DNA of 64,000 bases from Sulfolobaceae archaeon (GTDB taxonomy: Archaea; Thermoproteota; Thermoprotei_A; Sulfolobales; Sulfolobaceae), in NCBI GenBank assembly GCA_026627305.1, contig JAPNVD010000030.1, forward strand, positions 1 to 64,000, given 5' to 3'. Made by a program: the position numbers and the translations under genes. How positions within the stretch are numbered: the stretch's first letter is position 1; every line of letters starts with the position of its first letter. This document shows, one piece after another, positions 7,763 to 17,529 of this stretch. The notes beneath the pieces were generated by a model, which had not been told where the DNA came from, did no database searches, and worked only from the letters and a program-made list of their open reading frames with translations.

Positions 7763-8699
7763 CCTGTTAGACAGAGCTCTGAGAGGAGAAGAAATAGCCA
7801 TATCAAAGCTATTAACTAAAATAGAGAGTTTAAGTGATGAAGGTTTATCTTATTTATCTTATTTAATGAGAAGGCCAACTAAAGCTCACACTATAGGGAT
7901 TACAGGTTTACCTGGTTCAGGAAAGAGCACTTTAATTGCTGAGCTGATAAAAGAATATTCAAGGAAAGGACTAAGAGTAGCAGTAATATTAGTTGAGCCC
8001 TCAAGTCCATTTACTATGGGTTCGTTTATGGGTAACAGGATAAGAATGCAGGAAGTTGCGACAGAGGGTAATATATTCATAAGGAGCGTTTCCACTGAGG
8101 GAAACCTTGGAGGGTTATCTTTATCTGCATTGATGTTCATTGAGGCTTTTGACGGATTAGGCTTTGATAAGATAATAATTGAAACAGTAGGAGCAGGTCA
8201 AATGGATGTTGATCTTAAGGATGTTGTACATACAAAGGTTGTCCTAAATGTTCCAGGCACTGGAGATGAAATACAGGTATTAAAAGCAGGTTTGATGGAG
8301 ATTGGTGATATATACGTAATAAATAAGGCTGAGAGACCTGATGTAGCTCTATTAGAGGATGCTATAAAATTCCTAATAGATTCATCTGAAAGCAATAATG
8401 ATGAAAACTGGAAGCCAAGAGTGGTAAAAACAGTAGCAATTAAAGGTATAGGTGTAAATAACTTGATAAGTGATATTGAGGATCATAAAAGATATTTAAT
8501 TGATACTAAAAGGTATGATGAAGTCGTGAGGAAAAGAAGAATAAAACTCATAGAAATCTACTTAAGGTCTTACTTTAATAAAATAATTAAAAACTTATTA
8601 TCAACTAACGAGAATTACATGCTTATTATCAATAATAACGAGTTTGATTTTAGAGCAATTATCAATTCTCTATTAGGTAAAATTAAGGAGAGTTTTTAA
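7755..8699 (+). CDS. meaB: Methylmalonyl-CoA mutase-associated GTPase MeaB (ArgK family)
   Basis: A 314-residue G3E-type P-loop GTPase. Walker A is GLPGSGKST near residue 52; a [19 protein letters not shown] stretch and the [14 protein letters not shown] segment (Walker B/switch II) are diagnostic of MeaB/ArgK; NKAE near residue 191 is the guanine-specificity motif. MeaB protects and reloads methylmalonyl-CoA mutase with adenosylcobalamin. It starts with TTG inside the end of the B12-subunit gene, so translation is likely coupled. Its 3' end overlaps the convergent ATPase gene by 17 bases. Confidence 0.93.
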   Translation: MNDLLDRALRGEEIAISKLLTKIESLSDEGLSYLSYLMRRPTKAHTIGITGLPGSGKSTLIAELIKEYSRKGLRVAVILVEPSSPFTMGSFMGNRIRMQEVATEGNIFIRSVSTEGNLGGLSLSALMFIEAFDGLGFDKIIIETVGAGQMDVDLKDVVHTKVVLNVPGTGDEIQVLKAGLMEIGDIYVINKAERPDVALLEDAIKFLIDSSESNNDENWKPRVVKTVAIKGIGVNNLISDIEDHKRYLIDTKRYDEVVRKRRIKLIEIYLRSYFNKIIKNLLSTNENYMLIINNNEFDFRAIINSLLGKIKESF

Positions 8700-9501
8700 G
8701 ATACTCTAAGATTTCATGAGATGCGGTATATTCTGCAGGATAGATATTGAAGGTTTTAATTGGTCTTATGTATTTTATTAATGTTGAAGTTTTTATTAGC
8801 CATGGTGGCATCTGAAACAATGATAGTCCTTTTCTATATTCATCTCCTTTATACAATAATGCCTTACCTGGTGTAATAATAAAAGCGTAATTTACATCAA
8901 CACTTGCATAAGTAGGGCTAGCAGCATCGTTGTAAGATTCTATAATTATATTCTCGTACTTATCGAATAAGTACTTTATGCAGTTATCTACAAAATACGG
9001 AGAATTATTAATAAGTTCTTTCAAATTATTCATATTTATTTTTTCAGCATTTATCGTGTTTCCAAGCTCTTTGATTGGTTCCTGAAGACCCTGAGGTAAT
9101 AGCGTTAAGATATTTAAGATGTAAGACTTTGTAGTTATATTATCACAATCTATTGTCATCCTTACTAATACAGGATATCCGTCATTCATAATCTCCCTGT
9201 ATAGCGTAATATCATAGTTTATGGGCTCTATATCTATAGGTGCAAATAATGTGGCAAAAGGATTTATGAGATTTATATTAAAATTAGTCTCATCGAAATA
9301 TCTTATAGCATCATTTCCTGCTAACGTTTTCATTTCAAGGCTTCTCAGTAGGGTTCCATAACTATACCATGCATTATGTCCTGCTATAGGTTTTAGTGGA
9401 AACGCTGTAACATTTACCTCTTTTAATGCTCTTATGAGGGAAATGGCAAAAGAGGTTTTACCCGAATCATAAGGCAGTAATCCAGCTATTAGTATCCTCA
9501 T
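8683..9501 (-). CDS. Predicted P-loop ATPase/GTPase
   Basis: A 272-residue protein opening with MRILIAGLLPYDSGKTS, a deviant P-loop in which the GKT/S end is kept and the spacing resembles the MinD/dethiobiotin-synthetase group. A conserved-looking FPLKPIAGHNAWYSYG stretch follows at about residues 35-50, comparable in place to the switch I region of BioD-type enzymes. The rest gives no further motif I recognise. An IIIESYNDAASP segment near residue 190 resembles the Walker B strand (ESYND in place of VEGAGG) of that superfamily. The physiological substrate is unknown. It is separated from nnr upstream by 35 bases and may share its transcript. Confidence 0.6.
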   Translation of the reverse strand: MRILIAGLLPYDSGKTSFAISLIRALKEVNVTAFPLKPIAGHNAWYSYGTLLRSLEMKTLAGNDAIRYFDETNFNINLINPFATLFAPIDIEPINYDITLYREIMNDGYPVLVRMTIDCDNITTKSYILNILTLLPQGLQEPIKELGNTINAEKINMNNLKELINNSPYFVDNCIKYLFDKYENIIIESYNDAASPTYASVDVNYAFIITPGKALLYKGDEYRKGLSLFQMPPWLIKTSTLIKYIRPIKTFNIYPAEYTASHEILEYLKNSP

Positions 9502-9536
9502 ATCTATTTAATAAAAATTATTTGCGTTAAAAATTA

Positions 9537-11042
9537 TTATTGTAAAACCCTTTTGTAAACCTTCTTTTTAAATGCTGATAAAGGATCCTTTATTACGTTA
9601 GGTATTTCGAGGATGATATCAGTGGGAAGTATTCTATCGCCATATTTTTCATAAGCCAATGCTCCAGCCAATCCGTTTATAACAGCTCCAGTGACAGCAG
9701 CATCAAAGGGATCTATGTTTTGTGCTAATAGAGTACCCACTATTCCCGCTAATGTATCACCTGTACCACCAACTGTCATTCCAGGATTTCCAGTTTTGTT
9801 TAATTTAAACCTTTTTCCATCGCTAATTACATCAAAGTAGCCTTTTAATAGAACCGTGCAATTTGCTTCCCTCGCCTTTTCCATTACAGTTTTAATCCTT
9901 TCCTCATAGTTTTCTGGAGGCTGTATATTAAAGAATATCTTGAACTCACCAGCATGAGGTGTTATTACCACATTATTATAAAGCTTATAACCAGCTAGGG
10001 ATTTAAGTGCATCAGCATCTATTACAGCCCTTTTATTGTTCTTATGTAGATATTCATAAATCTCTTTTACAGCTTCTATTGTTTCCTCCTGTAATCCTAA
10101 GCCTGGACCTATTACTATTGAGTCGGCTCTATCTATCCATGGTTTTAATTCCTCTAGATTTTTAGGGTTGAGATTCTTACCACTCAATTTTACCGCTATG
10201 ATATCTGGCGAATAAGAGGCTATTGTAAATGCTGTTTCCTCTGGTGCAGCTACATATACCAAATCTGCACCAGTTCTCAGCGCTGCTAGGCCAGCAAGTG
10301 AAGGTGCACCGCTGAACGTGTAACTTCCTCCTATAACTAGAACTCTTCCATTATCCCCTTTTTTACTTTTGATAGCCTTTTTCTTTACGTTCATTATTAT
10401 TTCTCCAGGACCTCCGAAAACTTCAGCCTCTGGAGGTATTCCTATTTTTTTAACAACAGTCTCGAAATTATATTTAGTTAATCCTGCTTTTATATCGTGA
10501 AAGGTCACAACTAGGTCAGGTTTTACATAATCACCAGGTGCTTCACCTGTATCTGGGTCAATTCCACTTGGCAGATCTATAGAGACTTTAAACCCTTGAC
10601 TATCATTAAAAACCTTTATTGCTGTTCTAAAGGGTTCTCTAGGCTTTCCATGGAAACCAGTTCCCAACATGGCATCTACTAATATATCCCCTTTAACTGG
10701 TTTCAACTCCTCTGGATCTTTTATAGTAACGATCTTTATACTATAATCCATTTCAGTAATAGCATTCATGTTAAAAACTGCATCTTGGTGTTTGTTTTCT
10801 CCTAATATAAAGATAATAACCTTCGCTTTATCACCTGCCAAATGTCTAGCAGTAACTAATCCATCACCACCTTTTCCTCCAACACCAGCAAAGACATAAA
10901 TTACTTTACCTGAGATATCTGGAAACCTCTTTTTTATTTCTTCCCATACGGATCTTCCTGCATTTTCCATTAATAGTAATGTAGGCACACCAAAAGCTTC
11001 AGAATTAATTTCGAGGATACGCATTTCTTTAGTAGTAATCAT
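9537..11042 (-). CDS. nnr: Bifunctional NAD(P)H-hydrate epimerase / ADP-dependent NAD(P)H-hydrate dehydratase
   Basis: Two fused domains. The N-terminal YjeF_N epimerase (about 1-210) has LLMENAGRSV, GVGGKGGDGLVTARHL and DAMLGTGFHG. The C-terminal ribokinase-like dehydratase (about 220-500) has GDNGRVLVIGGSYTFSGAP, IGPGLG, ITPHAGEF and GTGDTLAGIVG. Together they repair damaged NADH and NADPH hydrates, which form quickly at high temperature and low pH. Length is normal for the fusion. The ATG at 11042 is preferred over the TTG at 11057, because a TATA box on the minus strand (11065-11073) lies 27 bases before it. A C/D sRNA gene sits directly upstream on the same strand. Confidence 0.94.
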   Translation of the reverse strand: MITTKEMRILEINSEAFGVPTLLLMENAGRSVWEEIKKRFPDISGKVIYVFAGVGGKGGDGLVTARHLAGDKAKVIIFILGENKHQDAVFNMNAITEMDYSIKIVTIKDPEELKPVKGDILVDAMLGTGFHGKPREPFRTAIKVFNDSQGFKVSIDLPSGIDPDTGEAPGDYVKPDLVVTFHDIKAGLTKYNFETVVKKIGIPPEAEVFGGPGEIIMNVKKKAIKSKKGDNGRVLVIGGSYTFSGAPSLAGLAALRTGADLVYVAAPEETAFTIASYSPDIIAVKLSGKNLNPKNLEELKPWIDRADSIVIGPGLGLQEETIEAVKEIYEYLHKNNKRAVIDADALKSLAGYKLYNNVVITPHAGEFKIFFNIQPPENYEERIKTVMEKAREANCTVLLKGYFDVISDGKRFKLNKTGNPGMTVGGTGDTLAGIVGTLLAQNIDPFDAAVTGAVINGLAGALAYEKYGDRILPTDIILEIPNVIKDPLSAFKKKVYKRVLQ

Positions 11043-11064
11043 AGTTTGTATATACAATCAAGAA

Positions 11065-11073
11065 CTAAATATA
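11065..11073 (-). promoter_or_regulatory. TATA box for nnr
   Basis: On the minus strand this reads TATATTTAG, centred 27 bases before the ATG at 11042, as expected for a leaderless crenarchaeal mRNA. It lies between the D box of the upstream sRNA and the gene, so nnr does not need the sRNA promoter. Confidence 0.55.
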
Positions 11074-11074
11074 A

Positions 11075-11133
11075 TTTTCAGACTCGGGTTACGATTTCAT
11101 CAAGATCAAACATTGGAGTCACTCATCATCGAT
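11075..11133 (-). ncRNA. C/D box methylation-guide sRNA upstream of nnr
   Basis: Minus strand: C box ATGATGA (11123-11129), guide GTGACTCCAATGT (11110-11122), D' box TTGA (11106-11109, one mismatch), 2-base spacer, C' box TTGATGA (11097-11103, one mismatch), guide AATCGTAACCCGAGT (11082-11096), D box CTGA (11078-11081). Predicted targets: ACAUU*GGAGUCAC and ACUCG*GGUUACGAUU. The order is complete and the C' box is strong; guide 2 is slightly long. An AT-rich TTAATTTC about 26 bases before the C box could be its TATA element. It lies between the divergent nnr and herA genes. Confidence 0.75.
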
Positions 11134-11198
11134 CTAATATTTTTAGTTTGAGAAATTAAGATTAAGGTTTGATATTACTTGTCAACCTTATAGGATAA

Positions 11199-11208
11199 CT
11201 TAAATATG
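11199..11208 (+). promoter_or_regulatory. TATA box of the herA-mre11-rad50-nurA operon
   Basis: CTTAAATATG is centred about 27 bases before the herA ATG at 11231, consistent with a leaderless or near-leaderless transcript. It is the only plausible promoter seen before the four overlapping genes. Confidence 0.6.
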
Positions 11209-11230
11209 TGAATTAAAAAGATAATGTTGA

Positions 11231-12766
11231 ATGATTATCGGATATACTATTGGATCAGCTACAACTCAAGAAGCCTTAATGTTAGCGGAAAAGAAGGTTA
11301 GAATAGGAACTTATGTTGTCTTAGAATATGATGATATGAAGGTCTTAGGAGTTATCACTTCAGTCAACAGAGGTAGCCCGATGTTAGACGAAAGCGTTAA
11401 CGATGTGGAAATAGTTAGCAGACTTCAACAGTTAGATAGCAACATACCCCACTTCCTTAAAGCTTCGATAAAGCTATTATGTAAACTCGATAACGAAAGC
11501 TTTGATCAGCCAGATTACCCACCTGCTGCAGGAACTAAAGTTAGATTGGCAGAAGAGGAGGAGCTAAAGAAAATCTTTTCAGAAGGAGGTGATATAAGAT
11601 TAGGCACATTAGTAGGGACTAATGTTGAAGTTAAAATAAAGGTTAATCCCTTGAGCAGACATTTAGCCATATTAGCTGCTACTGGGTCAGGAAAGTCGAA
11701 TACAGTAGCGGTATTAACTCAGAGATTAGCTGAAATAGGAGGGACTTCTTTAATCTTTGACTATCATGGAGAGTATTATAATAGCGATATACAGAACATA
11801 AATCTAATAGAACCAAAAATTAATCCCCTTAAATTAATGCCCACAGAATTTGCAACATTATTGGAAATACCTAAAAACGCTTTTAAACAGTACAGATTAT
11901 TAAGACGGTCCTTAAAATCTCTAAATCAGGAATTTATTGAACAGCTTAAGAGTGGAGGGGACAAGGGAGATATAAATTCCTTATTCTTTGACGAGTTAGA
12001 AAAGAAGATAAATGAGGAAAGTGCGAAAGAAAAGAGCGATAGAAAGGACTCTAAGGATGAGCTTTTGAATAAGATAGAGGAGTTTAGGGATAAATACTCA
12101 AATGTTATTGATGTTATGGCTCCAGACGTAATTGACAAATTAAAGGTTGGAAGTGTAAATGTAGTAAATTTAAGCTTTTTAGATGAGGAAGCAATGGATG
12201 CTATAATTTCGCATTATTTAAGGAGTATACTAGAAGCAAGGAAAGAGTGGAAAAACTCAAATCATACCAAAGGACTTAGTTATCCTATTGTTACGGTAAT
12301 TGAGGAAGCTCATGTATTCTTATCAAAGAACGATAATACACTAACTAAATATTGGGCTTCTAGAATAGCGCGAGAAGGAAGGAAATTTGGTGTAAGTTTA
12401 GTAATAGTAAGTCAAAGACCTAAAGGTTTAGATGAGAACATATTGAGTCAAATGACTAATAAGATTATTCTAAAAATTGTAGAACCTAACGATAAGAATT
12501 ATATTTTAGAGTCCAGTGATGACCTAAGTGAAGACCTTGTTAATCAATTGCCCTCATTAAATGTAGGAGAGGCAATAGTTATAGGCAAAATTGTGAAATT
12601 GCCCGCTATCATAAAGATAGATAAATTCCCAGGAAAATTAGGTGGTAGTGATCCTGATTTAATTGACGAGTGGAATAAAGCCTTAAAAATGTCAAAGGAG
12701 AAAGAGAATCTAGCGAGGCAAGTACTTGATATGGGTGTGCCAGATGATTTTGCTTCACATATCTGA
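11231..12766 (+). CDS. herA: HerA bipolar DNA translocase/helicase
   Basis: A 511-residue hexameric ATPase of the FtsK/HerA class. It has an N-terminal HAS-barrel (about 1-110), Walker A ATGSGKSN near residue 154, an LIFDYHGEY strand after it, Walker B TVIEEAHVFLS near residue 355, an arginine-containing ARIAREGRKFGVSLVIVSQRPKGLDE segment, and a C-terminal brace. HerA forms a ring with the NurA nuclease and drives 5' strand resection at double-strand breaks together with Mre11-Rad50. It is the first gene of that operon, in the order known from Sulfolobales. Its end overlaps mre11 by 23 bases. Confidence 0.96.
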   Translation: MIIGYTIGSATTQEALMLAEKKVRIGTYVVLEYDDMKVLGVITSVNRGSPMLDESVNDVEIVSRLQQLDSNIPHFLKASIKLLCKLDNESFDQPDYPPAAGTKVRLAEEEELKKIFSEGGDIRLGTLVGTNVEVKIKVNPLSRHLAILAATGSGKSNTVAVLTQRLAEIGGTSLIFDYHGEYYNSDIQNINLIEPKINPLKLMPTEFATLLEIPKNAFKQYRLLRRSLKSLNQEFIEQLKSGGDKGDINSLFFDELEKKINEESAKEKSDRKDSKDELLNKIEEFRDKYSNVIDVMAPDVIDKLKVGSVNVVNLSFLDEEAMDAIISHYLRSILEARKEWKNSNHTKGLSYPIVTVIEEAHVFLSKNDNTLTKYWASRIAREGRKFGVSLVIVSQRPKGLDENILSQMTNKIILKIVEPNDKNYILESSDDLSEDLVNQLPSLNVGEAIVIGKIVKLPAIIKIDKFPGKLGGSDPDLIDEWNKALKMSKEKENLARQVLDMGVPDDFASHI

Positions 12767-13901
12767 CACGCATTTGGGAAAACGACAATATAATTTAGAT
12801 TCAAGAGAAAAAGATATTTATGATGCCTTTCAACAACTCATTGAAGTAGCGATAAATGAGCATGTAGATGCTGTTATCCATACTGGAGACCTATTTGATG
12901 TTAGCGATCCTCCAGTGAGAGTAATCCATGAGGCTTATAAATACTTAAAAAAATTGAAAGAAAAGAACATCCCATTTATTTCAATTCCTGGCGATCATGA
13001 TACTCCAAAGAGAAAGGGGAATATTTACCCCCAATTCCTTCTTTACGAGTTAGACCTAGTGAAGCTACTTCTAGATCCCTTAAAGCCATATGTTATGAAT
13101 AAGGGAGATGTGTCCTTAAACATATTCGGATTTAGACATTTCCCAAACCTAGCTAAGGATGAACTTTTAAAATTATTAAATTCGTTAAAGACTCAACCTA
13201 ATAGAAATATTATCATGCTTCATCAAGGTTTTAAGGAAGTTCTACCTTATGAGGGCGCTTGGCAACTATCCTTTGCTAATTTACCTAAAGGATTTAACTA
13301 TTACGCTTGTGGTCACATTCATACAAGGTATATGCATAAGAATAATGATGGTTCAGTAGTGGCAATAGCTGGTTCGCCTGATATCATGAGAGAGGAGGAG
13401 ATAGAGGGATATCTAAAAAACAAGAAGGGTGCATATTTGGTAGATATATCAAAACAAGAGCCTACAATACAGCTTATAAACACTGACATAAGACCACAAG
13501 AGGTGGTAGAATTGGATACGAGAGGGATTGATAGCACGATTAACGAACTAATCGCTAAATATAGATCTTATAGTAAAAAGCCCATACTTCATATAGTTAT
13601 TAAGGGGGAACCAATAAAAAGAGATTTGCTCTATTCTAAACTGCAAAAGTTGCAAGAAGTAACAGAACATTATAGAATTTATAAAGATTTAACAGTAATG
13701 TCCAAGGAAGATTTAAAGAAATTAATTAATAATGATGTTAATAACGTTAATAATATAAATAACTTAATAATCAATTATCTCACTAAGGAGTATACCTATA
13801 AGTTTTCTGAAGAGGATGCGAAACTCGTGATTGAACTAATAGAGAATGTTGATAACGATACTAAAGTTGAGGAATTAATCAAGAAGATAGCGGGTGTTTG
13901 A
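12744..13901 (+). CDS. mre11: DNA double-strand break repair nuclease Mre11
   Basis: A 385-residue calcineurin-like phosphoesterase. Metal-binding motifs are LLHISDTHLGKRQYN at the N-terminus, HTGDLFDVSDPP, the GDHDTP motif (Asp replacing the usual Asn of GNHD), MLHQG, and CGHIHTRY. A capping domain and a C-terminal Rad50-binding stretch follow. The ATG at 12744 is chosen because it gives the standard N-terminus; a TTG at 12726 would add six residues. It processes broken DNA ends with Rad50. It overlaps the herA stop and is followed directly by rad50. Confidence 0.96.
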   Translation: MILLHISDTHLGKRQYNLDSREKDIYDAFQQLIEVAINEHVDAVIHTGDLFDVSDPPVRVIHEAYKYLKKLKEKNIPFISIPGDHDTPKRKGNIYPQFLLYELDLVKLLLDPLKPYVMNKGDVSLNIFGFRHFPNLAKDELLKLLNSLKTQPNRNIIMLHQGFKEVLPYEGAWQLSFANLPKGFNYYACGHIHTRYMHKNNDGSVVAIAGSPDIMREEEIEGYLKNKKGAYLVDISKQEPTIQLINTDIRPQEVVELDTRGIDSTINELIAKYRSYSKKPILHIVIKGEPIKRDLLYSKLQKLQEVTEHYRIYKDLTVMSKEDLKKLINNDVNNVNNINNLIINYLTKEYTYKFSEEDAKLVIELIENVDNDTKVEELIKKIAGV

Positions 13902-13902
13902 T

Positions 13903-16506
13903 TTGATAAGAATAGATGAGATAAGACTGAATAACTTCCTCAGCCACTCTTCATCTAATGTCAAATTTAAAGGTTCCATAAACGTGATCCTAGGACCTAA
14001 TGGTGCAGGAAAGAGTTCAATAATCGATGGCATATTATTTTCACTTTATAGAGAATCTACGCGAGGTAAACAGGAGGAACTAATAAAGAGAGGTAAACGA
14101 TCCGCGAGCTTAGAGCTAGTAATTGAAGCCAAGAATAATAAGATAAGAATAAAGAGGAACATACCCATTTCCCAAGATGATGTTATTTTTGTTAATGAAG
14201 CTATAAGTAGTAGAGGGGCTACAAACGTAACTAAAAGAGTACAGGAATTGTTAGGTTTAAATAAAGATTTAGCTCTGTCTACAATTTTTGTTGAACAAGG
14301 AAAGATTGAAGATGTTTTCAAGGATTTAGAAGACGTTTTTAAGGCTTTGTTAAAGATTGATAAGATTGAAAAATTAGTTGAAACTAACGGACCTATTAAA
14401 CATTATATTGATACTTTAAAAATTAGATTAGAAGATCTAGAGAAAGTTGAGCTTAAATCTCAGGAAATAAGAAAAGAACTCGAAGAGTTAAAAGAAAATC
14501 TTTCTAAATTAGAAGAGGAATTAAAAGGTAAGCGGAGTAAAATTCAGCTGATAGAATCACAACTGCAATCGCTAAAAGATAAGTTAACTGCGCTAGACGA
14601 TAAGAGGAAGAAGTATCTGGAACTTACCTCTCAAAGGAGTAGTATTCTAGGGCAATTGGAAGACCTGAATACTGAGATAACTAACCTGGAAAAAGAGACC
14701 AAAGATATCGAAGAGTGGAGGAGAAAAGTTGATGAGCTAAGAATTTATAGAGATTTGTTACCTCAATATATTGTTTATTTGAATAAAAAAGAAAGTTTAG
14801 ATAAATTAAATAAGAATATAGAAACCTTACTGAAAAAGAGAGAGGAAGTATATAACAATCTAATCAAGAAAAAACAATTAGAACCTATTTATAACGAGTA
14901 CGTTGAATTGCAGAGGCTGTTAAACGAAATCAATGAGAAGTATACGAGGTATGTAGCGTTAGAAAGTAGTATAGAAGAACTAAAAGGAAAACTAGAGGAA
15001 AAAAGAAGAGAACTCGAAGGGCTAAAAGAACCCGATCTAGAAAGCATAATCAAACAATTAGAGGATAAAAAAGCCCAAAGGGATAGGCTTAACGAGACAT
15101 TAGGAGGGATAAGGGCTAATGAACAACGTCTTATCGATAGTATTAATGGGTTAAATAAGGCCGCAGGAAGAGGAGTATGTCCAGTTTGTGGTAGAGAGCT
15201 TAGTGAACACACTAGACAGCAGTTGATAGACGAATACAATAAACAACTACTAGATTTGCGATCTAAGAAAGACAAGATATCTGAACAGCTAAGACAGTTA
15301 AGTGGAGAATTAGATCGCTTAGAGAAACAAAGGGATCAGGCACAGAAGGTCTTGAGCCAAATACAATCATTAAGAGAAGATATTAAGAAGTTAGAAAAAG
15401 AGATCGATGAGAAGAAAAAGGAGTTAAACTCGTTAAAAACGTATTATGATCGTTATATCGATGCTAGGAAAAAGCAAGAAGAAATGGAAAGTAAAGCGAA
15501 AGAATATCTAAAATACTCATCGTATAAGGATGAAGATCTGAAGGAGCTAGACAATCAATTAGAAGAATTAAAGAAAGAAAAAAAGGATATAGAGGATAGT
15601 CTGAAAGAACTGGAGCAGTCTTTAGGAAATTATAAGTCTCTTACTCTTAACTATATAAACGCTAAGGTAAAAGAATTAGAAGAAAGTGAAAAGATATTAA
15701 AGGATAAGAATGAAAAAGCAGTTAGACTGAATTCTCTTAAGGAGCAAGTAGAGAGGTTTAAAGAGCAATTAAATGATGTAGAAAGTAAAATAGCACAATT
15801 AGGTTATAATGAGGAAGAATATGATAAGGTAAAGCAAGAGATAGATAAATTAACTCAACAATATAATTCGCTAAACGCAGAAATAGGGAATATAGAAGGA
15901 CAACTTAGCTCAAAGAAAGATATGATAGCACAACTTGAAAAAGAGCTTCAGGAATACGAATCTGAACTGGCGCAGAGAAATAAAATAGAACAAGCTATAA
16001 ATAAGCTCACGAATTTAAGGACAGCCTTAGGAGATAAATACTTACAAAGATATCTTATTTACACTGCTAAGGGTATAGTGGAAGACTACTTAAATGATAC
16101 CTTATCTAAGTTCGATTTATCGTTTTCAAGGGTTGAACTAGACTTTAGTGAAAAAGGTGGTCTCGTTATATATTTGCCTTCAGGTCAAAAGATTGGAGTT
16201 AATTCTCTCAGTGGTGGTGAAAGAATCGCTTTGGCCCTTGCCTTGAGGTTATCGTTAGCTAGAATGATGATAAGTGATATAGGCTTTATAATACTAGATG
16301 AGCCTACGATATTTTTAGACAAGCAGAGAAGAAGCGACTTACTAGAAATTATACGCTCAGCCGTTGATGTTGTGCCTCAGATCATAGTTGTAACTCATGA
16401 TGAAGAGTTACTAAATGTTGCTGATTACGTAATCGAAGTTAGTAAAGAGAACGATACAAGCATAGTAAAGGTAGAGGGCGAGGGTGATGATAAAAAAGGT
16501 TTATGA
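13903..16506 (+). CDS. rad50: DNA double-strand break repair ATPase Rad50
   Basis: About 867 residues: N-terminal ATPase half with NNFLSHSSS and Walker A GPNGAGKSS, a long heptad-rich coiled coil, a zinc hook CPVC (near residues 426-429), the returning coiled coil, then the ABC signature NSLSGGERIALALALRL and Walker B FIILDEPTIFLD with a THDEE switch. The TTG at 13903 gives the normal opening MIRIDEI and starts two bases after the mre11 stop; a GTG at 13894 is an alternative. Rad50 tethers DNA ends through the zinc hook and controls Mre11. Its last codons overlap nurA by about 20 bases. Confidence 0.96.
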   Translation: MIRIDEIRLNNFLSHSSSNVKFKGSINVILGPNGAGKSSIIDGILFSLYRESTRGKQEELIKRGKRSASLELVIEAKNNKIRIKRNIPISQDDVIFVNEAISSRGATNVTKRVQELLGLNKDLALSTIFVEQGKIEDVFKDLEDVFKALLKIDKIEKLVETNGPIKHYIDTLKIRLEDLEKVELKSQEIRKELEELKENLSKLEEELKGKRSKIQLIESQLQSLKDKLTALDDKRKKYLELTSQRSSILGQLEDLNTEITNLEKETKDIEEWRRKVDELRIYRDLLPQYIVYLNKKESLDKLNKNIETLLKKREEVYNNLIKKKQLEPIYNEYVELQRLLNEINEKYTRYVALESSIEELKGKLEEKRRELEGLKEPDLESIIKQLEDKKAQRDRLNETLGGIRANEQRLIDSINGLNKAAGRGVCPVCGRELSEHTRQQLIDEYNKQLLDLRSKKDKISEQLRQLSGELDRLEKQRDQAQKVLSQIQSLREDIKKLEKEIDEKKKELNSLKTYYDRYIDARKKQEEMESKAKEYLKYSSYKDEDLKELDNQLEELKKEKKDIEDSLKELEQSLGNYKSLTLNYINAKVKELEESEKILKDKNEKAVRLNSLKEQVERFKEQLNDVESKIAQLGYNEEEYDKVKQEIDKLTQQYNSLNAEIGNIEGQLSSKKDMIAQLEKELQEYESELAQRNKIEQAINKLTNLRTALGDKYLQRYLIYTAKGIVEDYLNDTLSKFDLSFSRVELDFSEKGGLVIYLPSGQKIGVNSLSGGERIALALALRLSLARMMISDIGFIILDEPTIFLDKQRRSDLLEIIRSAVDVVPQIIVVTHDEELLNVADYVIEVSKENDTSIVKVEGEGDDKKGL

Positions 16507-17491
16507 GGAAATTGGAAAAGATTACGGAAATATAATTAACAAACTAAGGTTCTACTACGAATCTATAAAAGATATTGTAATGCCTTCAATTAAAAACGTT
16601 TGGAATGTTTATGTACCAACGTCAAAGAGTACTTCGATCAAGTACGTGGCTGTTGATGGAGGGATGTTTATGAAAAGTATTAGAACTGGCACTGTATATG
16701 TGGTTAATGCGGAAGCCCTTCTTTATACTGATAATAAGTCAACTCCACTATCAACTTTTTCGAAGGTTGGTGTGTTTCAACCCGGAAATCTAGACAAAGA
16801 AAGAGTGGATACTCTTATGGAAATAGGAGAGTTGAAGGTTGCTCTCGAATCGGCGGCAAATAGTGACCTACTTCTAATGGATGGAAGTATAAAGAAGAAA
16901 GCTGAAAATCTAGAAGAGGTAATTCAATCAAATCAACCATTAGAGCTAATTGAACAACTAGATACATTAACGTTCAATTCTGAAAAAGACATGCTAATTT
17001 ATTTACTTAGTGTGAAGGAGAGCTTATTAAATAAGTTAGTATCGTCTTATTCTAATAAATTATTATGGATTTCTAAGAACAGTAAATCTAGAGATCTTGT
17101 CAAAAAGTACATTTCTGATAAGATAGAAATCTCTGATGTTTCTGTACTAGAAGCATTTACATCAGAACCTGGATACTCATTGCCTTTACTTTCGGAAGTT
17201 GTAATAGGAGATAAAATTTACTCAGTCGTGACAACATATATCAGGCTATGTAAGGGATGCAAAGTACTCAGGGTAGATATTGTAATTGATAGTTCAAAAT
17301 CGTTTAACGAGAACGATATACGAGGGATATTGGATTCGTTAGAGCCTTCCAGTGTTGAAGGTTATCCCTATCCTCTAATAAAGGTACATTCCGATGTTAA
17401 AGTAAATAAAGAAGATAGGAAGAGGATATTAAGCATATTAGGATTTAACACTTTACCTTCAGCGCACTGGTGGCCCAGACAATTTTTATGA
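16487..17491 (+). CDS. nurA: NurA 5'-3' nuclease
   Basis: A 334-residue RNase H-like nuclease, the catalytic partner of HerA. The first active-site strand is YVAVDGGMFMKS near residue 55, a second acidic site is LLLMDGSI near residue 128, and a later EGYPYPLIKVH segment leads to the conserved C-terminal stretch; these match NurA proteins of Sulfolobales. It degrades the 5' strand at DNA ends pumped through the HerA ring. The ATG at 16487 follows a GTG one codon earlier; either may be used. It is last in the operon, and a T-rich run follows its stop. Confidence 0.93.
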   Translation: MIKKVYEEIGKDYGNIINKLRFYYESIKDIVMPSIKNVWNVYVPTSKSTSIKYVAVDGGMFMKSIRTGTVYVVNAEALLYTDNKSTPLSTFSKVGVFQPGNLDKERVDTLMEIGELKVALESAANSDLLLMDGSIKKKAENLEEVIQSNQPLELIEQLDTLTFNSEKDMLIYLLSVKESLLNKLVSSYSNKLLWISKNSKSRDLVKKYISDKIEISDVSVLEAFTSEPGYSLPLLSEVVIGDKIYSVVTTYIRLCKGCKVLRVDIVIDSSKSFNENDIRGILDSLEPSSVEGYPYPLIKVHSDVKVNKEDRKRILSILGFNTLPSAHWWPRQFL

Positions 17492-17496
17492 AGAAG

Positions 17497-17508
17497 CTTT
17501 ATTTTTCC
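17497..17508 (+). terminator. T-rich run after nurA
   Basis: TTTATTTTTC lies just after the nurA stop. Crenarchaeal transcripts usually end at such pyrimidine-rich runs without a hairpin, so this may end the resection operon. Confidence 0.35.
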
Positions 17509-17529
17509 TAGTGCAAAACAGTTAATTAG

